Source of the DNA: Rhodobacter sp. | GTDB lineage: Bacteria; Pseudomonadota; Alphaproteobacteria; Rhodobacterales; Rhodobacteraceae | Length of the DNA stretch: 64,000 bases | NCBI GenBank assembly: GCA_027489175.1 | Contig: JAIYAE010000018.1 | Span: forward strand, 1-64,000 | Direction: 5' to 3' | In this document: positions 46,058-54,856 of the stretch, in pieces | How the letters are laid out: each line of letters starts with the position of its first letter | How positions within the stretch are numbered: position 1 is the stretch's first letter | Translations under genes and position numbers: made by a program | The notes under the pieces: generated by a model | Seen by the model: only the letters and a program-made list of their open reading frames with translations | The model's database searches: none | What the model was told of the DNA's origin: nothing

Positions 46058-46076
46058 TCTTTGCATAATGCAAAGA
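46058..46076. promoter_or_regulatory. 19-bp palindrome upstream of the Hpt-regulator operon
   Basis: TCTTTGCAT and ATGCAAAGA flank a single central A. The site lies 12 nt before the preferred Hpt start. It is a candidate operator, perhaps for autoregulation or for another repressor of this two-gene unit. Confidence 0.55.
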
Positions 46077-46142
46077 GTGCCAAAGCCGGGCCGCGCTGTC
46101 CAGTGCCGCCGTCGATCTTGTCCTTGTGCCGCGCCTCGCGGT

Positions 46143-48029
46143 CTATCCCCGGGCGAGGCCGAGGGACTTCAGCGCCTGGGTGATTTCATCCAGAATGGCG
46201 GGGTCGTCGATTGTGGCGGGCATTTTCCAGGGCTGGTTGTCGGCGATCTTGACCATGGTGCCGCGCAGGATCTTGCCCGAGCGGGTCTTCGGCAGCCGGT
46301 CCACCACCACGGCGCGCTTGAAATCGGCGACCGGGCCGATCTTTTCGCGCATCAGGGCGACGCATTCCTTGACCACTTCGGCATGGTCGCGGCCAGCGCC
46401 CTTGTTCAGGCACAGAAAGCCCAAGGGTGACTGGCCTTTCAGGTCATCGGCGACCCCGATCACCGCGCATTCGGCCACGTCCTTGTGTCCGGCCAGCACC
46501 TCTTCCATCGCGCCGGTGGAAAGCCGGTGGCCGGCGACGTTGATGACGTCATCGGTGCGGGCCATGATGTAGAGATAGCCGTCCGCATCGACATAGCCTG
46601 CATCGCCAGTTTCATAGTAGCCGGGGAAATGGGCGAGGTAGGATTTGATGAACCGCTCTTCCGCGTTCCACAGGGTGGGCAGCGTGCCGGGGGGCAAGGG
46701 GAGCTTGATCGCGATGGCGCCCAGCGTGCCGGGCGACACCGGGTGGCCGCCTTCGTCCAGGACCTGCACGTCATAGCCCGGCATGGCGACGGACGGCGAG
46801 CCGATCTTGACCGGAAGTGCTTCGATCCCGAGGGGGTTGGCGGCGATGGCGTAGCCGGTTTCGGTCTGCCACCAATGGTCGATGACCGGGACCTTGAGAT
46901 GGCGCTGTGCCCAATGGATCGTGTCGGGATCCGCGCGTTCCCCGGCCAAATAGAGCGCCTGAAGGCTGGGCAGATGGGGGACAAGCTTGCCTTCGGGATC
47001 GTCGCGCTTGATGGCGCGGAGGGCGGTGGGGGCGGTGAAAAAGGATTTCACCTTATGCTCGGCAATCACCCGCCAGAAGGCGGCGGCGTCGGGGGTGCCG
47101 ACGGGTTTGCCTTCGTAGACGATGGTCGTGCAGCCCGCGATCAGGGGGGCGTAGCAGATGTAGCTGTGACCGACGACCCAGCCCACATCACTGGCGGCCC
47201 AGAAGACATCGCCCGCGCCGCAGTTGTAGATGGCGCGCATCGTCCAGTTCACCGCCACCAGATGCCCGGCAGTGGGGCGAACGACGCCTTTGGGCGCGCC
47301 AGTCGTGCCGGAGGTGTAAAGGATATAGGCCGGGTGGTTTCCTTCGACGGGCACGCAGTCGGCAGGTTGGACGCCGTACTGGAATTCATGCCAGGCGACG
47401 TCGCGGCCTTCGGTCAGCTTCGCGACCTCTTGCTCGCGCTGGAAGATCACGCAGAAGGCGGGCTTGTGCGTCGCCATGTCGATGGCGGCGTCGAGGAGGG
47501 GTTTGTAGTGGACGACCCGCGCAGGCTCGATCCCGCAGGAGGCGGCGATGATCGCTTTCGGGGTACAGTCGTCGATGCGGACGGCGAGTTCGCTGGCCGC
47601 AAAGCCGCCGAAGACGACGGAGTGGATCGCGCCCAGGCGGGCGCAGGCGAGCATCGCCTCCAGCGCTTCGGGGACCATGGGCATGTAGATGATAACGCGG
47701 TCGCCCTTCTGGATGCCCTTGGCGCGCAGGGCCCCGGCGAGACGGGCGACGCGGTCTTGCAGTTCGGCATAGGTGATGACGTGCTTGGTGCCGGTGACCG
47801 GGCTGTCGTGAATGATGGCGGGCTGCTTGCCCCGGCCTGCGATGACGTGGCGGTCGACCGCGTTCCAGCAGGTGTTGACGGTGGCGTCGGTGAACCATTC
47901 GTACAGAGGGGCGCGGCTGTCGTTCAGGGCGCGGGTCGGTTTCGTCACCCAGTCGATTCCGCCTGCGGCTTGCAGCCAGAACCCTTCAGGGTCGGCCTGC
48001 CATTGCCCGTAAACCTGCGCATAGGTCAT
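46143..48029 (-). CDS. prpE: Propionyl-CoA synthetase (acyl-CoA synthetase)
   Basis: The 628-residue member of the ANL superfamily activates propionate, and to some degree acetate, to the CoA thioester. The AMP-binding P-loop is YTSGTTGAPKG. VIDHWWQTETGY, YETGDAGYVDADGYLYIMARTDDVI and the C-terminal KTRSGKILRG (catalytic Lys) are present, and the size is normal for PrpE. The ATG at 48029 follows GGGGGAGA; an upstream ATG at 48062 has no such site. Other prp genes are not in this window. It is downstream of maeB on the same strand but separated by a hairpin cluster. Confidence 0.92.
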   Translation of the reverse strand: MTYAQVYGQWQADPEGFWLQAAGGIDWVTKPTRALNDSRAPLYEWFTDATVNTCWNAVDRHVIAGRGKQPAIIHDSPVTGTKHVITYAELQDRVARLAGALRAKGIQKGDRVIIYMPMVPEALEAMLACARLGAIHSVVFGGFAASELAVRIDDCTPKAIIAASCGIEPARVVHYKPLLDAAIDMATHKPAFCVIFQREQEVAKLTEGRDVAWHEFQYGVQPADCVPVEGNHPAYILYTSGTTGAPKGVVRPTAGHLVAVNWTMRAIYNCGAGDVFWAASDVGWVVGHSYICYAPLIAGCTTIVYEGKPVGTPDAAAFWRVIAEHKVKSFFTAPTALRAIKRDDPEGKLVPHLPSLQALYLAGERADPDTIHWAQRHLKVPVIDHWWQTETGYAIAANPLGIEALPVKIGSPSVAMPGYDVQVLDEGGHPVSPGTLGAIAIKLPLPPGTLPTLWNAEERFIKSYLAHFPGYYETGDAGYVDADGYLYIMARTDDVINVAGHRLSTGAMEEVLAGHKDVAECAVIGVADDLKGQSPLGFLCLNKGAGRDHAEVVKECVALMREKIGPVADFKRAVVVDRLPKTRSGKILRGTMVKIADNQPWKMPATIDDPAILDEITQALKSLGLARG

Positions 48030-48241
48030 CGCGTTCTCCCCCCGCTGATCGCCCGTGGCCATGGTGTTACGGCAGGAATGGGGAGCCGCGCAACGCTGTT
48101 ACCGGAAACAGGGTGGGGCAAATTTGCAGAATCTTGCGGTTATGGCAGCCTAAATTTGCAAAGTTGCGCAGGAACCCAAAGCTCCGGCCGCGTCCGACAG
48201 GGATTTGCAAAGCCCGGCCGTGGCAGAACGCTGGCCTGGGT

Positions 48242-48308
48242 GCGGAGTTTTCAAAAACTCCGCGCCGGAGCCTTTGAAGGCTCCGGTCCGATTTCTTCGA
48301 AGAAATCG
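48242..48308. repeat. Hairpin cluster after maeB (modular palindromic repeat)
   Basis: Three perfect hairpins are GCGGAGTTTT/AAAACTCCGC-type (48242-48263), CCGGAGCCTT/AAGGCTCCGG (48265-48286) and CGATTTCTTC/GAAGAAATCG (48289-48308). Read from the maeB stop, the order is CGATTTCTT-hairpin, 2 nt, CCGGA-hairpin, as after glpV. The cluster probably ends or attenuates maeB transcription. Confidence 0.8.
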
Positions 48309-48317
48309 ATGCCCGGC

Positions 48318-50597
48318 CTAACCGTAATGCGCGACCGGGGTCCCGGCGATGGCCGACATGTTCAGAAGGCCCCTTGCGGTGATGGCGGGGGTGACGACAT
48401 GGGCCTTGTTGCCCATGCCCATCAGGATCGGCCCGACCTCCAACCCGCCTGCCTTGACCTTGAGGATGTTGCGCACGCCTGAGGCGACCTCACTGGAGGC
48501 GAAGACCAGCACATTCGCGGCCCCTTCGTAGCGCGACCCCGGCAGAAGACGGTCGCGGATGGTCTGGTCCAGGGCGGCGTCAAGGTTCATCTCGCCTTCA
48601 TAAGCAAAGTCGGGTTCGCGGGCGTCCAGCATCTCCAATGCCTCGCGCATGCGGCGGGCGCTGGCGTTGTCCATATTGCCGAACTGGCTTTGCGTACACA
48701 GCGCGATCTTCGGCGTGACGCCAAAGCGGCGGACATGGCGGGCGGCGCCGATGGCGGTCTGCATGATCTGTTCCGGCGTCGGTTCGGAATGAACATGGGT
48801 GTCGGCGATGAAGAGGGGGCCGTCTTCCAGGATCATGAGCGACAGGGCGGCCACCGGGTGCAGCCCACCACGGGCCAGGATCTGGCGGACGTAGCCGAGG
48901 TGCCAGTTGAACTGACCGAAGGTGCCGCAGATCATGCTGTCCGCCTCATCCCGGTGGACCATGATCGCGGCGATGGCGGTGGTGTTGGTGCGCATTACGG
49001 CGCGGGCGATGTCAGGTGTCACGCCGCGCCGGGCCATGAGATCGTGGTAAGTGCCCCAATAGTCGCGATAGCGGTGGTCGTTTTCCGGGTTCACCAGATG
49101 GAAATCCTTGCCCGGGCGGATCGGCAGGCCGGCGCGTTCGCAGCGCGCCTCAACCACCTCGGGGCGGCCGATCAGGATCGGCACGTCATCGGTTTCCTCA
49201 AGCATCGCGTTGGCAGTGCGCAGGACGCGTTCATCTTCGCCTTCCGCAAAGACGATGCGGCGGGTGGCGAGTTTCGAGGCCTCAAACACCGGGCGCATGA
49301 TCAGGGCGGATTTGAAGACCGAGCCGTCAAGCTGGCGCTTGTAGGCGTCAAGATCGGCGATGGGGCGGGCGGCGACGCCGGTTTCCATTGCGGCCTTGGC
49401 GACCGCGCTGGCGACCACGCCGATCAGGCGGGGGTCAAAGGGTTTGGGGATCAGGTAATCGGGGCCGAAGGACAGGGTTTCCCCCCGGTAGGCGGCCGCA
49501 GCCTCGGCGCTGGTGGTGGCGCGGGCGAGGGCGGCGATGCCTTCGATGCAGGCGATTTCCATCGCATCGTTGATCTCGGTCGCGCCCACATCGAGGGCCC
49601 CCCGGAAGATGAACGGAAAACAGAGGACGTTGTTGACCTGATTGGGAAAATCGCTGCGCCCGGTGGCGATGATCGCGGTCGGGGCCACGGCGCGGACGGC
49701 GTCGGGCAGGATTTCGGGCGTGGGGTTCGCCAGGGCAAAGATGATCGGGTTCGGCGCCATCGTTTGCACCATGGCGGGGGTCAGGACACCGGGACCGGAC
49801 AGGCCGAGGAAGAGGTCAGCGCCGACGATCACCTCAGCCAGCGTGGCGGGGGTGGTGCCTTGGGCGAAGTTTTCCTTCTGCGGGGTCATCTGCGCGGCGC
49901 GGCCCTTGTAGACGAGGCCTTCAAGGTCACAAAGCCAGATGTTTTCGCGCCGGACGCCCAGCTTCACCAGCATTTCAAGGCAGGCGATGCCCGCCGCGCC
50001 ACCGCCGGTGGAGACGATGCGGATATCCTGAAAGCGTTTGCCCGCCACGATCAGCGCGTTGGTGGCGGCTGCCCCGACGACGATGGCGGTGCCGTGCTGG
50101 TCATCGTGGAAGACCGGGATCTTCATCCGTTCCCGGCACAGGCGTTCGACGATGAAGCAGTCGGGGGCCTTGATATCCTCAAGATTGATCGCGCCGAAGG
50201 TCGGCTCCAGCGCGCAGACGATTGCGGCGAGTTTCTCGGGGTCGGGTTCGTTCACCTCGATATCGAAGCAGTCGATGTTGGCGAATTTCTTGAAGAGGAC
50301 GGCCTTGCCCTCCATCACCGGCTTACTTGCCAGCGCGCCGATGTTGCCAAGACCAAGGACAGCGGTGCCGTTCGAGACGACGGCCACAAGGTTGCCGCGG
50401 CTGGTGTAGCGGCTGGCGGTGGTGGGGTCGGCCTTGATCTCCAGGCAGGCCTCGGCCACGCCGGGGCTGTAGGCGCGGGCTAGGTCGCGGCCATTGGCGA
50501 GGGGTTTCGTCGCGCGGATTTCCAGCTTTCCGGGCTTGGGAAATTCGTGATAGTCCAGCGCTGCTTGCCGCGCGTTGTCGTTCCTGGCCTCGTCCAT
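48318..50597 (-). CDS. maeB: NADP-dependent malic enzyme with phosphotransacetylase-like domain
   Basis: The 759-residue MaeB-type protein converts malate to pyruvate and CO2. Residues about 1-425 are the malic enzyme part ([37 protein letters not shown]). Residues about 430-759 form a phosphate acetyl/butyryltransferase-like domain that in known homologues is regulatory and binds acetyl-CoA. GGAGGGGTGA precedes the ATG. A 22-bp perfect palindrome lies 16 nt upstream and may control it. Confidence 0.95.
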   Translation of the reverse strand: MDEARNDNARQAALDYHEFPKPGKLEIRATKPLANGRDLARAYSPGVAEACLEIKADPTTASRYTSRGNLVAVVSNGTAVLGLGNIGALASKPVMEGKAVLFKKFANIDCFDIEVNEPDPEKLAAIVCALEPTFGAINLEDIKAPDCFIVERLCRERMKIPVFHDDQHGTAIVVGAAATNALIVAGKRFQDIRIVSTGGGAAGIACLEMLVKLGVRRENIWLCDLEGLVYKGRAAQMTPQKENFAQGTTPATLAEVIVGADLFLGLSGPGVLTPAMVQTMAPNPIIFALANPTPEILPDAVRAVAPTAIIATGRSDFPNQVNNVLCFPFIFRGALDVGATEINDAMEIACIEGIAALARATTSAEAAAAYRGETLSFGPDYLIPKPFDPRLIGVVASAVAKAAMETGVAARPIADLDAYKRQLDGSVFKSALIMRPVFEASKLATRRIVFAEGEDERVLRTANAMLEETDDVPILIGRPEVVEARCERAGLPIRPGKDFHLVNPENDHRYRDYWGTYHDLMARRGVTPDIARAVMRTNTTAIAAIMVHRDEADSMICGTFGQFNWHLGYVRQILARGGLHPVAALSLMILEDGPLFIADTHVHSEPTPEQIMQTAIGAARHVRRFGVTPKIALCTQSQFGNMDNASARRMREALEMLDAREPDFAYEGEMNLDAALDQTIRDRLLPGSRYEGAANVLVFASSEVASGVRNILKVKAGGLEVGPILMGMGNKAHVVTPAITARGLLNMSAIAGTPVAHYG

Positions 50598-50613
50598 TCA
50601 CCCCTCCCGGAAA

Positions 50614-50635
50614 ACTGGTTTAACGTTAAACCAGT
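50614..50635. promoter_or_regulatory. 22-bp perfect palindrome between maeB and the cupin gene
   Basis: The arm ACTGGTTTAAC is followed directly by its exact complement, GTTAAACCAGT. The site sits 16 nt from the maeB start codon and about 100 nt before the divergent cupin gene. A perfect 11-bp arm at this place is probably a repressor operator. The regulator is not in the window as far as I can tell. Confidence 0.75.
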
Positions 50636-50736
50636 CTTTGCGCCCTGCCAATGCCGCCCTGATTGAAGCGGTTTCTTCCCCGGCTTGCAAATCGCCGATC
50701 TGGCGATCACCATGCCGCCATAACACGGGGAATGCC

Positions 50737-51831
50737 ATGACGGAAACGGGGACGAAGGCCGAGACGCGGGCCGAACTGCGCCTGCCGACAGAGGAGCTGC
50801 GGGACGATCTGCCGTTTTACACCAAGACGCTGGGGATGCGGCTGGACATGATTTATCCGGCCGACAATCCGGAAGTGGCGGTGCTTTCGGGCCATGGATT
50901 GCGGCTGCGGATCGAGAAAGGGGCGACGGAGGCCCCCGGCACGATCCGCATCCTGACGGAAGACCCGGACGGGTTTGCTGGGGGCGCGAGGGTGCTGACG
51001 GCGCCGAACGGCACGCGGGTGGAGATTGACGATCTGAACCCGCCCCTCGTGCTGCCGAAGACCGAACATGCCTTTGTCGTCCGCCGTCTGGCCGATCAGG
51101 CGCCTTGGGTGATCGGGCGGGCCGGGATGGAGTATCGCGACCTGATCCCCACGCGCCTGGGCGGCGCAATGATCGCCAGCCACATCCGTGTGCCGGATGG
51201 CCCGGTGCCGGACATGGTGCATTTCCACAAGGTGGGGTTCCAGCTGATCTTCTGCGTCGCCGGTTGGGTGGATGTCCTTTATGAAGATCAAGGCGATATC
51301 CGCCGCATTCATGCGGGCGACTGCTTCATCCAGCCCCCCGGCATCCGCCACAAGGTGCTGCATTCCGAAGGCGTGCAGGTCGTGGAAATCGGCGTCCCTG
51401 CCGACCACGTGACCGAGATCGACCATGAGATGACACTGCCAACCGCGCACTATCGCCCCTACCGGGAATGGGATGGCCAGCGGTTCGTGCATGACATCGG
51501 GAAAGAGGGGGTGTTTCACCCGTTCCGCATCCCCGGGTTCGAGGCGAGGGATACCAGCATTAACACCAACACCAAGGGCGTCGCCTCGGTCATGGTGGCG
51601 CGGCCGGTGGGTCCTGCGCCCTGGACGGTGCATGACGGGGATATCCTGTTCACTTTCGTGATAGCCGGCGGGATGACGCTGGAGGGCGAGGGGAAGGACC
51701 CTTACCGGCTGGAGCCTGGCGATGCTTTCGTGATCCCGCCCGGGATGGCGACGCGCTACAGTGACACGACGGCGGACCTTGAACTCTTGGAGGTGACGCT
51801 GCCGGGAAATCCGCCGACGCGGGTGGTGTGA
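50737..51831 (+). CDS. VOC-like domain fused to a double cupin
   Basis: The protein has 364 residues. Residues about 12-62 (LPTEELRDDLPFYTKTLGMRLDMIYPADNPEVAVLSGHG region) resemble a VOC/glyoxalase half-domain. Two cupin domains follow, the first with MVHFHKVGFQLIFCVAGWVDVLYED (about 160-240) and the second near the end (DILFTFVIAGGMTLEGEG). His pairs in the first cupin could bind metal. The start at 50737 follows ACGGGGAA. The enzyme activity is unknown. It leads the nucleoside-salvage genes, with a 60-nt gap to cdd that holds a palindrome. Confidence 0.75.
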   Translation: MTETGTKAETRAELRLPTEELRDDLPFYTKTLGMRLDMIYPADNPEVAVLSGHGLRLRIEKGATEAPGTIRILTEDPDGFAGGARVLTAPNGTRVEIDDLNPPLVLPKTEHAFVVRRLADQAPWVIGRAGMEYRDLIPTRLGGAMIASHIRVPDGPVPDMVHFHKVGFQLIFCVAGWVDVLYEDQGDIRRIHAGDCFIQPPGIRHKVLHSEGVQVVEIGVPADHVTEIDHEMTLPTAHYRPYREWDGQRFVHDIGKEGVFHPFRIPGFEARDTSINTNTKGVASVMVARPVGPAPWTVHDGDILFTFVIAGGMTLEGEGKDPYRLEPGDAFVIPPGMATRYSDTTADLELLEVTLPGNPPTRVV

Positions 51832-51865
51832 TCCGCTTGCACAAACGGCACGGCGGGCGCACAAT

Positions 51866-51881
51866 CTGACCAAATGGTCAG
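51866..51881. promoter_or_regulatory. Palindromic operator-like site before cdd
   Basis: CTGACCA and TGGTCAG flank AA. The site ends at the cdd ribosome-binding sequence, so a bound repressor could block transcription of cdd-deoA-deoB-add-upp. Confidence 0.5.
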
Positions 51882-51891
51882 GGAGAGTGGC

Positions 51892-52284
51892 ATGACGCTT
51901 TTGCAAGCGGCGACGGCTGTGCGGGAACGGGCCTATGCGCCCTATTCGCGGTTCAAGGTGGGGGCGGCGCTGCGCTCTACGAGCGGTGCGGTCCATGTCG
52001 GCTGCAACGTGGAAAACGTGGCCTATCCCGAAGGCACCTGCGCCGAAGCCGGGGCGATTGCGGCGATGATTGCCGCCGGGGATACGGGCATTGCCGAGAT
52101 CCTGGTGATCGCCGACAGCCCGGACCCGGTGCCCCCGTGTGGCGGCTGCCGTCAGAAGATCGCGGAGTTCGCGGCGCAGGATGTGAAAGTCACCCTGTGC
52201 ACCACGGATGGCAAACAGAAGGTGACGACGGTGGCCGACCTTCTTCCCGGTGTCTTTACCGCCGCGCATATGGACCGGACATGA
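51892..52284 (+). CDS. cdd: Cytidine deaminase
   Basis: The 130-residue zinc enzyme converts cytidine and deoxycytidine to uridine and deoxyuridine. Zinc and catalytic residues are in the C50-A-E52 motif (catalytic Glu52) and PCGGC (Cys83, Cys86), the all-cysteine arrangement of the small homotetrameric type. The ATG at 51892 follows CAGGGAGAG. The stop codon overlaps the deoA start (ATGA). Confidence 0.95.
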   Translation: MTLLQAATAVRERAYAPYSRFKVGAALRSTSGAVHVGCNVENVAYPEGTCAEAGAIAAMIAAGDTGIAEILVIADSPDPVPPCGGCRQKIAEFAAQDVKVTLCTTDGKQKVTTVADLLPGVFTAAHMDRT

Positions 52285-53591
52285 CCGACGCCCGCAGCAT
52301 CATCGCGGTGATCCGGGATGGTGGCAGCCCGTCGACCGAGGATCTGCGCTGGTTTGCGGCGGGCCTTGCTTCGGGCGTTGTGACCGACGCGCAGGCCGGG
52401 GCCTTTGCGATGGCGGTGCTGCTGAAAGGGTTGAGCGAGGAGGCCCGCGTCGCCCTGACGCGCGGCATGCGCGACACGGGCCGCGTGATGGCCTGGGACC
52501 TGCCCGGCCCGGTGGTGGACAAGCATTCAACCGGCGGAATCGGGGATTGCACGTCGCTTCTCCTCGCCCCCGCCTTGGTGGCCTGCGGGGCCTATGTGCC
52601 GATGGTCTCGGGCCGGGGGCTGGGCCATACCGGGGGGACGCTGGACAAGCTGGAGGCGATCCCCGGGTTTCGGACCGCGCTGTCCGAGGATGCCTTGCGC
52701 CGCCAGATTGCCGGGGTGAAATGCGCGATCGTGGCGGCGGGGCCGGACCTCGCCCCGGCGGACAAGCGGTTGTATGCGATTCGCGATGTGTCGGGGACAG
52801 TGGAAAGCATCGACCTGATCACCGCGTCGATCCTGTCGAAAAAGCTGTCGGCGGGGCTGGAGGCTTTGGTCTTGGACGTGAAATGCGGCAGTGGCGCCTT
52901 CATGAAGACGCCGGAGCGGGCTGAGGCTTTGGCGCGGGCTTTGGTGGCCACGGCCCAAGGCGCGGGCTGCATGACCAGTGCCCTGATCACCGACATGTCG
53001 CAACCGCTTGCCACGGCGGCGGGCAATGCGCTGGAGGTGATCGAGGTAATGGAGACGCTGACCGGAACCTCGGTCAACACGGCCCTGTGGGACCTGACGG
53101 TGGCCCTGGGGGGTGAGGCGCTGGCCCTGGCGGGGCTGGCGGCGGACCATCAGGATGGCGAAGGCCGCATTGCGCAAGCGCTGGAATCGGGTGCTGCGGC
53201 CGAGATCTTCGGGCGGATGGTCGCGGCGCAGGGGGGGCCTGCGGATTTCGTGGAACGCTGGCCGGACCGGTTGCCCTCAGCCCCCGTCGTGCTGGAAGTG
53301 CCGGCGCTGGCCGATGGCTTTGTGGCGAGCATTGACGGCGAGGCGCTGGGCCACGCCGTGGTGCGGTTGGGAGGCGGGCGCTTGCGCGAGGGCGACAAGG
53401 TCAACCCCTCGGTCGGGCTGTCGGACCTTGCGGGGATTGGCGAGGAGACCGGGGAAGGCGTGCCGCTGGCAATGGTTCATGCCGCGACCGAAGATGCGGC
53501 GCGGGCGGCCATGGTGGCGGTTCAGGCGGCCTACGGCATCCGCGATACCGCGCCCAAGGAACCGGACCTGATTCAGAAAAGGATCGCCTGA
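52281..53591 (+). CDS. deoA: Thymidine phosphorylase
   Basis: The 436-residue enzyme phosphorolyses thymidine and deoxyuridine to base and deoxyribose-1-phosphate. The family signature SGRGLGHTGGTLDKLEAIPG and the phosphate loop KHSTGGIGD are present, as are the C-terminal PYNP-type sequences. It overlaps cdd by 4 nt. Confidence 0.95.
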   Translation: MTDARSIIAVIRDGGSPSTEDLRWFAAGLASGVVTDAQAGAFAMAVLLKGLSEEARVALTRGMRDTGRVMAWDLPGPVVDKHSTGGIGDCTSLLLAPALVACGAYVPMVSGRGLGHTGGTLDKLEAIPGFRTALSEDALRRQIAGVKCAIVAAGPDLAPADKRLYAIRDVSGTVESIDLITASILSKKLSAGLEALVLDVKCGSGAFMKTPERAEALARALVATAQGAGCMTSALITDMSQPLATAAGNALEVIEVMETLTGTSVNTALWDLTVALGGEALALAGLAADHQDGEGRIAQALESGAAAEIFGRMVAAQGGPADFVERWPDRLPSAPVVLEVPALADGFVASIDGEALGHAVVRLGGGRLREGDKVNPSVGLSDLAGIGEETGEGVPLAMVHAATEDAARAAMVAVQAAYGIRDTAPKEPDLIQKRIA

Positions 53592-53592
53592 G

Positions 53593-54789
53593 ATGGGCCG
53601 CGCGTTTCTGATCGTGCTGGATTCCGTTGGCTGCGGCGGGGCACCGGATGCGGCTGCCTTCGGGGATGCGGGGGCCAATACCCTGGGCCATATCGCCCAG
53701 GCCTGTGCCGAGGGCCGGGCCGAGGTTGGGCGGAGCGGCCCCTTGCGGATGCCGAACCTGGACCGGCTGGGGCTGGGGGCGGCGGTGCGGCTGGCCTCGG
53801 GGGCCGCGATGCCGGGGTTTGCAGCACGGCCCGAGGGGCTTTGGGGGGCCGCGACGGAACTGTCGCGCGGCAAGGATACGCCCTCTGGCCATTGGGAGTT
53901 GGCGGGGGTGCCGGTGCCCTGGGACTGGACCTATTTCCCCGACGTGGTGCCCGCTTTCCCGGATGATCTGGTGGCCGAGGTGTGCCGCTTGGCGGGGACG
54001 GCGGGCATCCTGGGGAACTGCCATGCCTCAGGCATGCCGATCATCGCGGAACACTGCGCGGAACACCTGCGGAGCGGTTGGCCGATCTGCTACACCAGCG
54101 CGGATTCGGTGTTCCAGATCGCTGCGCACGAAGAGGCCTTCGGGCTGGAGCGCCTGCTAAAGCTTTGCGCGGACGTGGCGCCCATGTTGCACGCGCGCAA
54201 GGTGGGCCGGGTGATCGCGCGGCCCTTCACCGGGACCTGCGACAATTTCAAGCGCACATCGAACCGGCGGGACTATGCCATCGCGCCGCCTGCGCCGACG
54301 CTGCTGGACTGGGTGCAGGATGCGGGTCGGGTGACCCATGCGGTGGGCAAAATCGGCGACATCTTCTCGATGCAAGGGATCGGGAAGCTGTGGAAGGGCA
54401 AGTCGGATGCTGACCTTTTCGAACATCTTGTGCGGCTTGGAGCCGAAGCTGAGCCCGGTTCCTTGACCTTTGCGAACTTTGTTGAGTTTGACAGCCTTTA
54501 TGGCCACCCCCGTGACGTGGCGGGCTATGCCCGGGCGCTGGAGTGGTTTGATGCCGCGTTGCCCCGGTTTTTTGCGACCTTGGAGCCCGGGGATCTGGCG
54601 ATCTTCACCGCCGATCATGGGAATGACCCGACCTGGACCGGGACCGACCACACCCGGGAACGCGTGCCGGTGGTGGGCTGGGGCGCTGGTGCGCGCGAGG
54701 TGGGATTGCGCGGGTTCGTCGATGTGGCGGCCAGCATTGCGGCGCATCTGGGGGTGGGGGCGCAAGGCCCCGGGCGGAGTTTTCTCTGA
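53593..54789 (+). CDS. deoB: Phosphopentomutase
   Basis: The 398-residue enzyme of the alkaline-phosphatase superfamily interconverts (deoxy)ribose-1- and -5-phosphate. It connects DeoA to central metabolism. The metal-binding LDSVGCGGAPDA at the N-terminus and TADHGNDPTWTGTDHTRE near the C-terminus are diagnostic. It starts 1 nt after the deoA stop. Confidence 0.95.
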   Translation: MGRAFLIVLDSVGCGGAPDAAAFGDAGANTLGHIAQACAEGRAEVGRSGPLRMPNLDRLGLGAAVRLASGAAMPGFAARPEGLWGAATELSRGKDTPSGHWELAGVPVPWDWTYFPDVVPAFPDDLVAEVCRLAGTAGILGNCHASGMPIIAEHCAEHLRSGWPICYTSADSVFQIAAHEEAFGLERLLKLCADVAPMLHARKVGRVIARPFTGTCDNFKRTSNRRDYAIAPPAPTLLDWVQDAGRVTHAVGKIGDIFSMQGIGKLWKGKSDADLFEHLVRLGAEAEPGSLTFANFVEFDSLYGHPRDVAGYARALEWFDAALPRFFATLEPGDLAIFTADHGNDPTWTGTDHTRERVPVVGWGAGAREVGLRGFVDVAASIAAHLGVGAQGPGRSFL

Positions 54790-54856
54790 CCACCCGCCGG
54801 GGGTTTCACACCCCCGGACCCCCGTGGGATATTTCTGGACGAAGAATGAGGTCGGG

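Noticed and set aside
46060..46090. Sigma54 promoter (TGGCAC followed by TTGC) upstream of the Hpt gene
   Set aside because: On the minus strand the GG and GC elements are 2 nt too close to fit a -24/-12 promoter.
46485..48482. 665-codon open frame antisense to prpE
   Set aside because: It is the mirror of a well-recognised enzyme gene in GC-rich DNA; its translation has low-complexity composition and no family signature.
48690..50483. 597-codon open frame antisense to maeB
   Set aside because: It is a shadow of a certain gene, rich in Gly, Asp and His with no recognisable domain. Similar long shadows lie opposite glpV (33308-34963) and takP (3762-5048).
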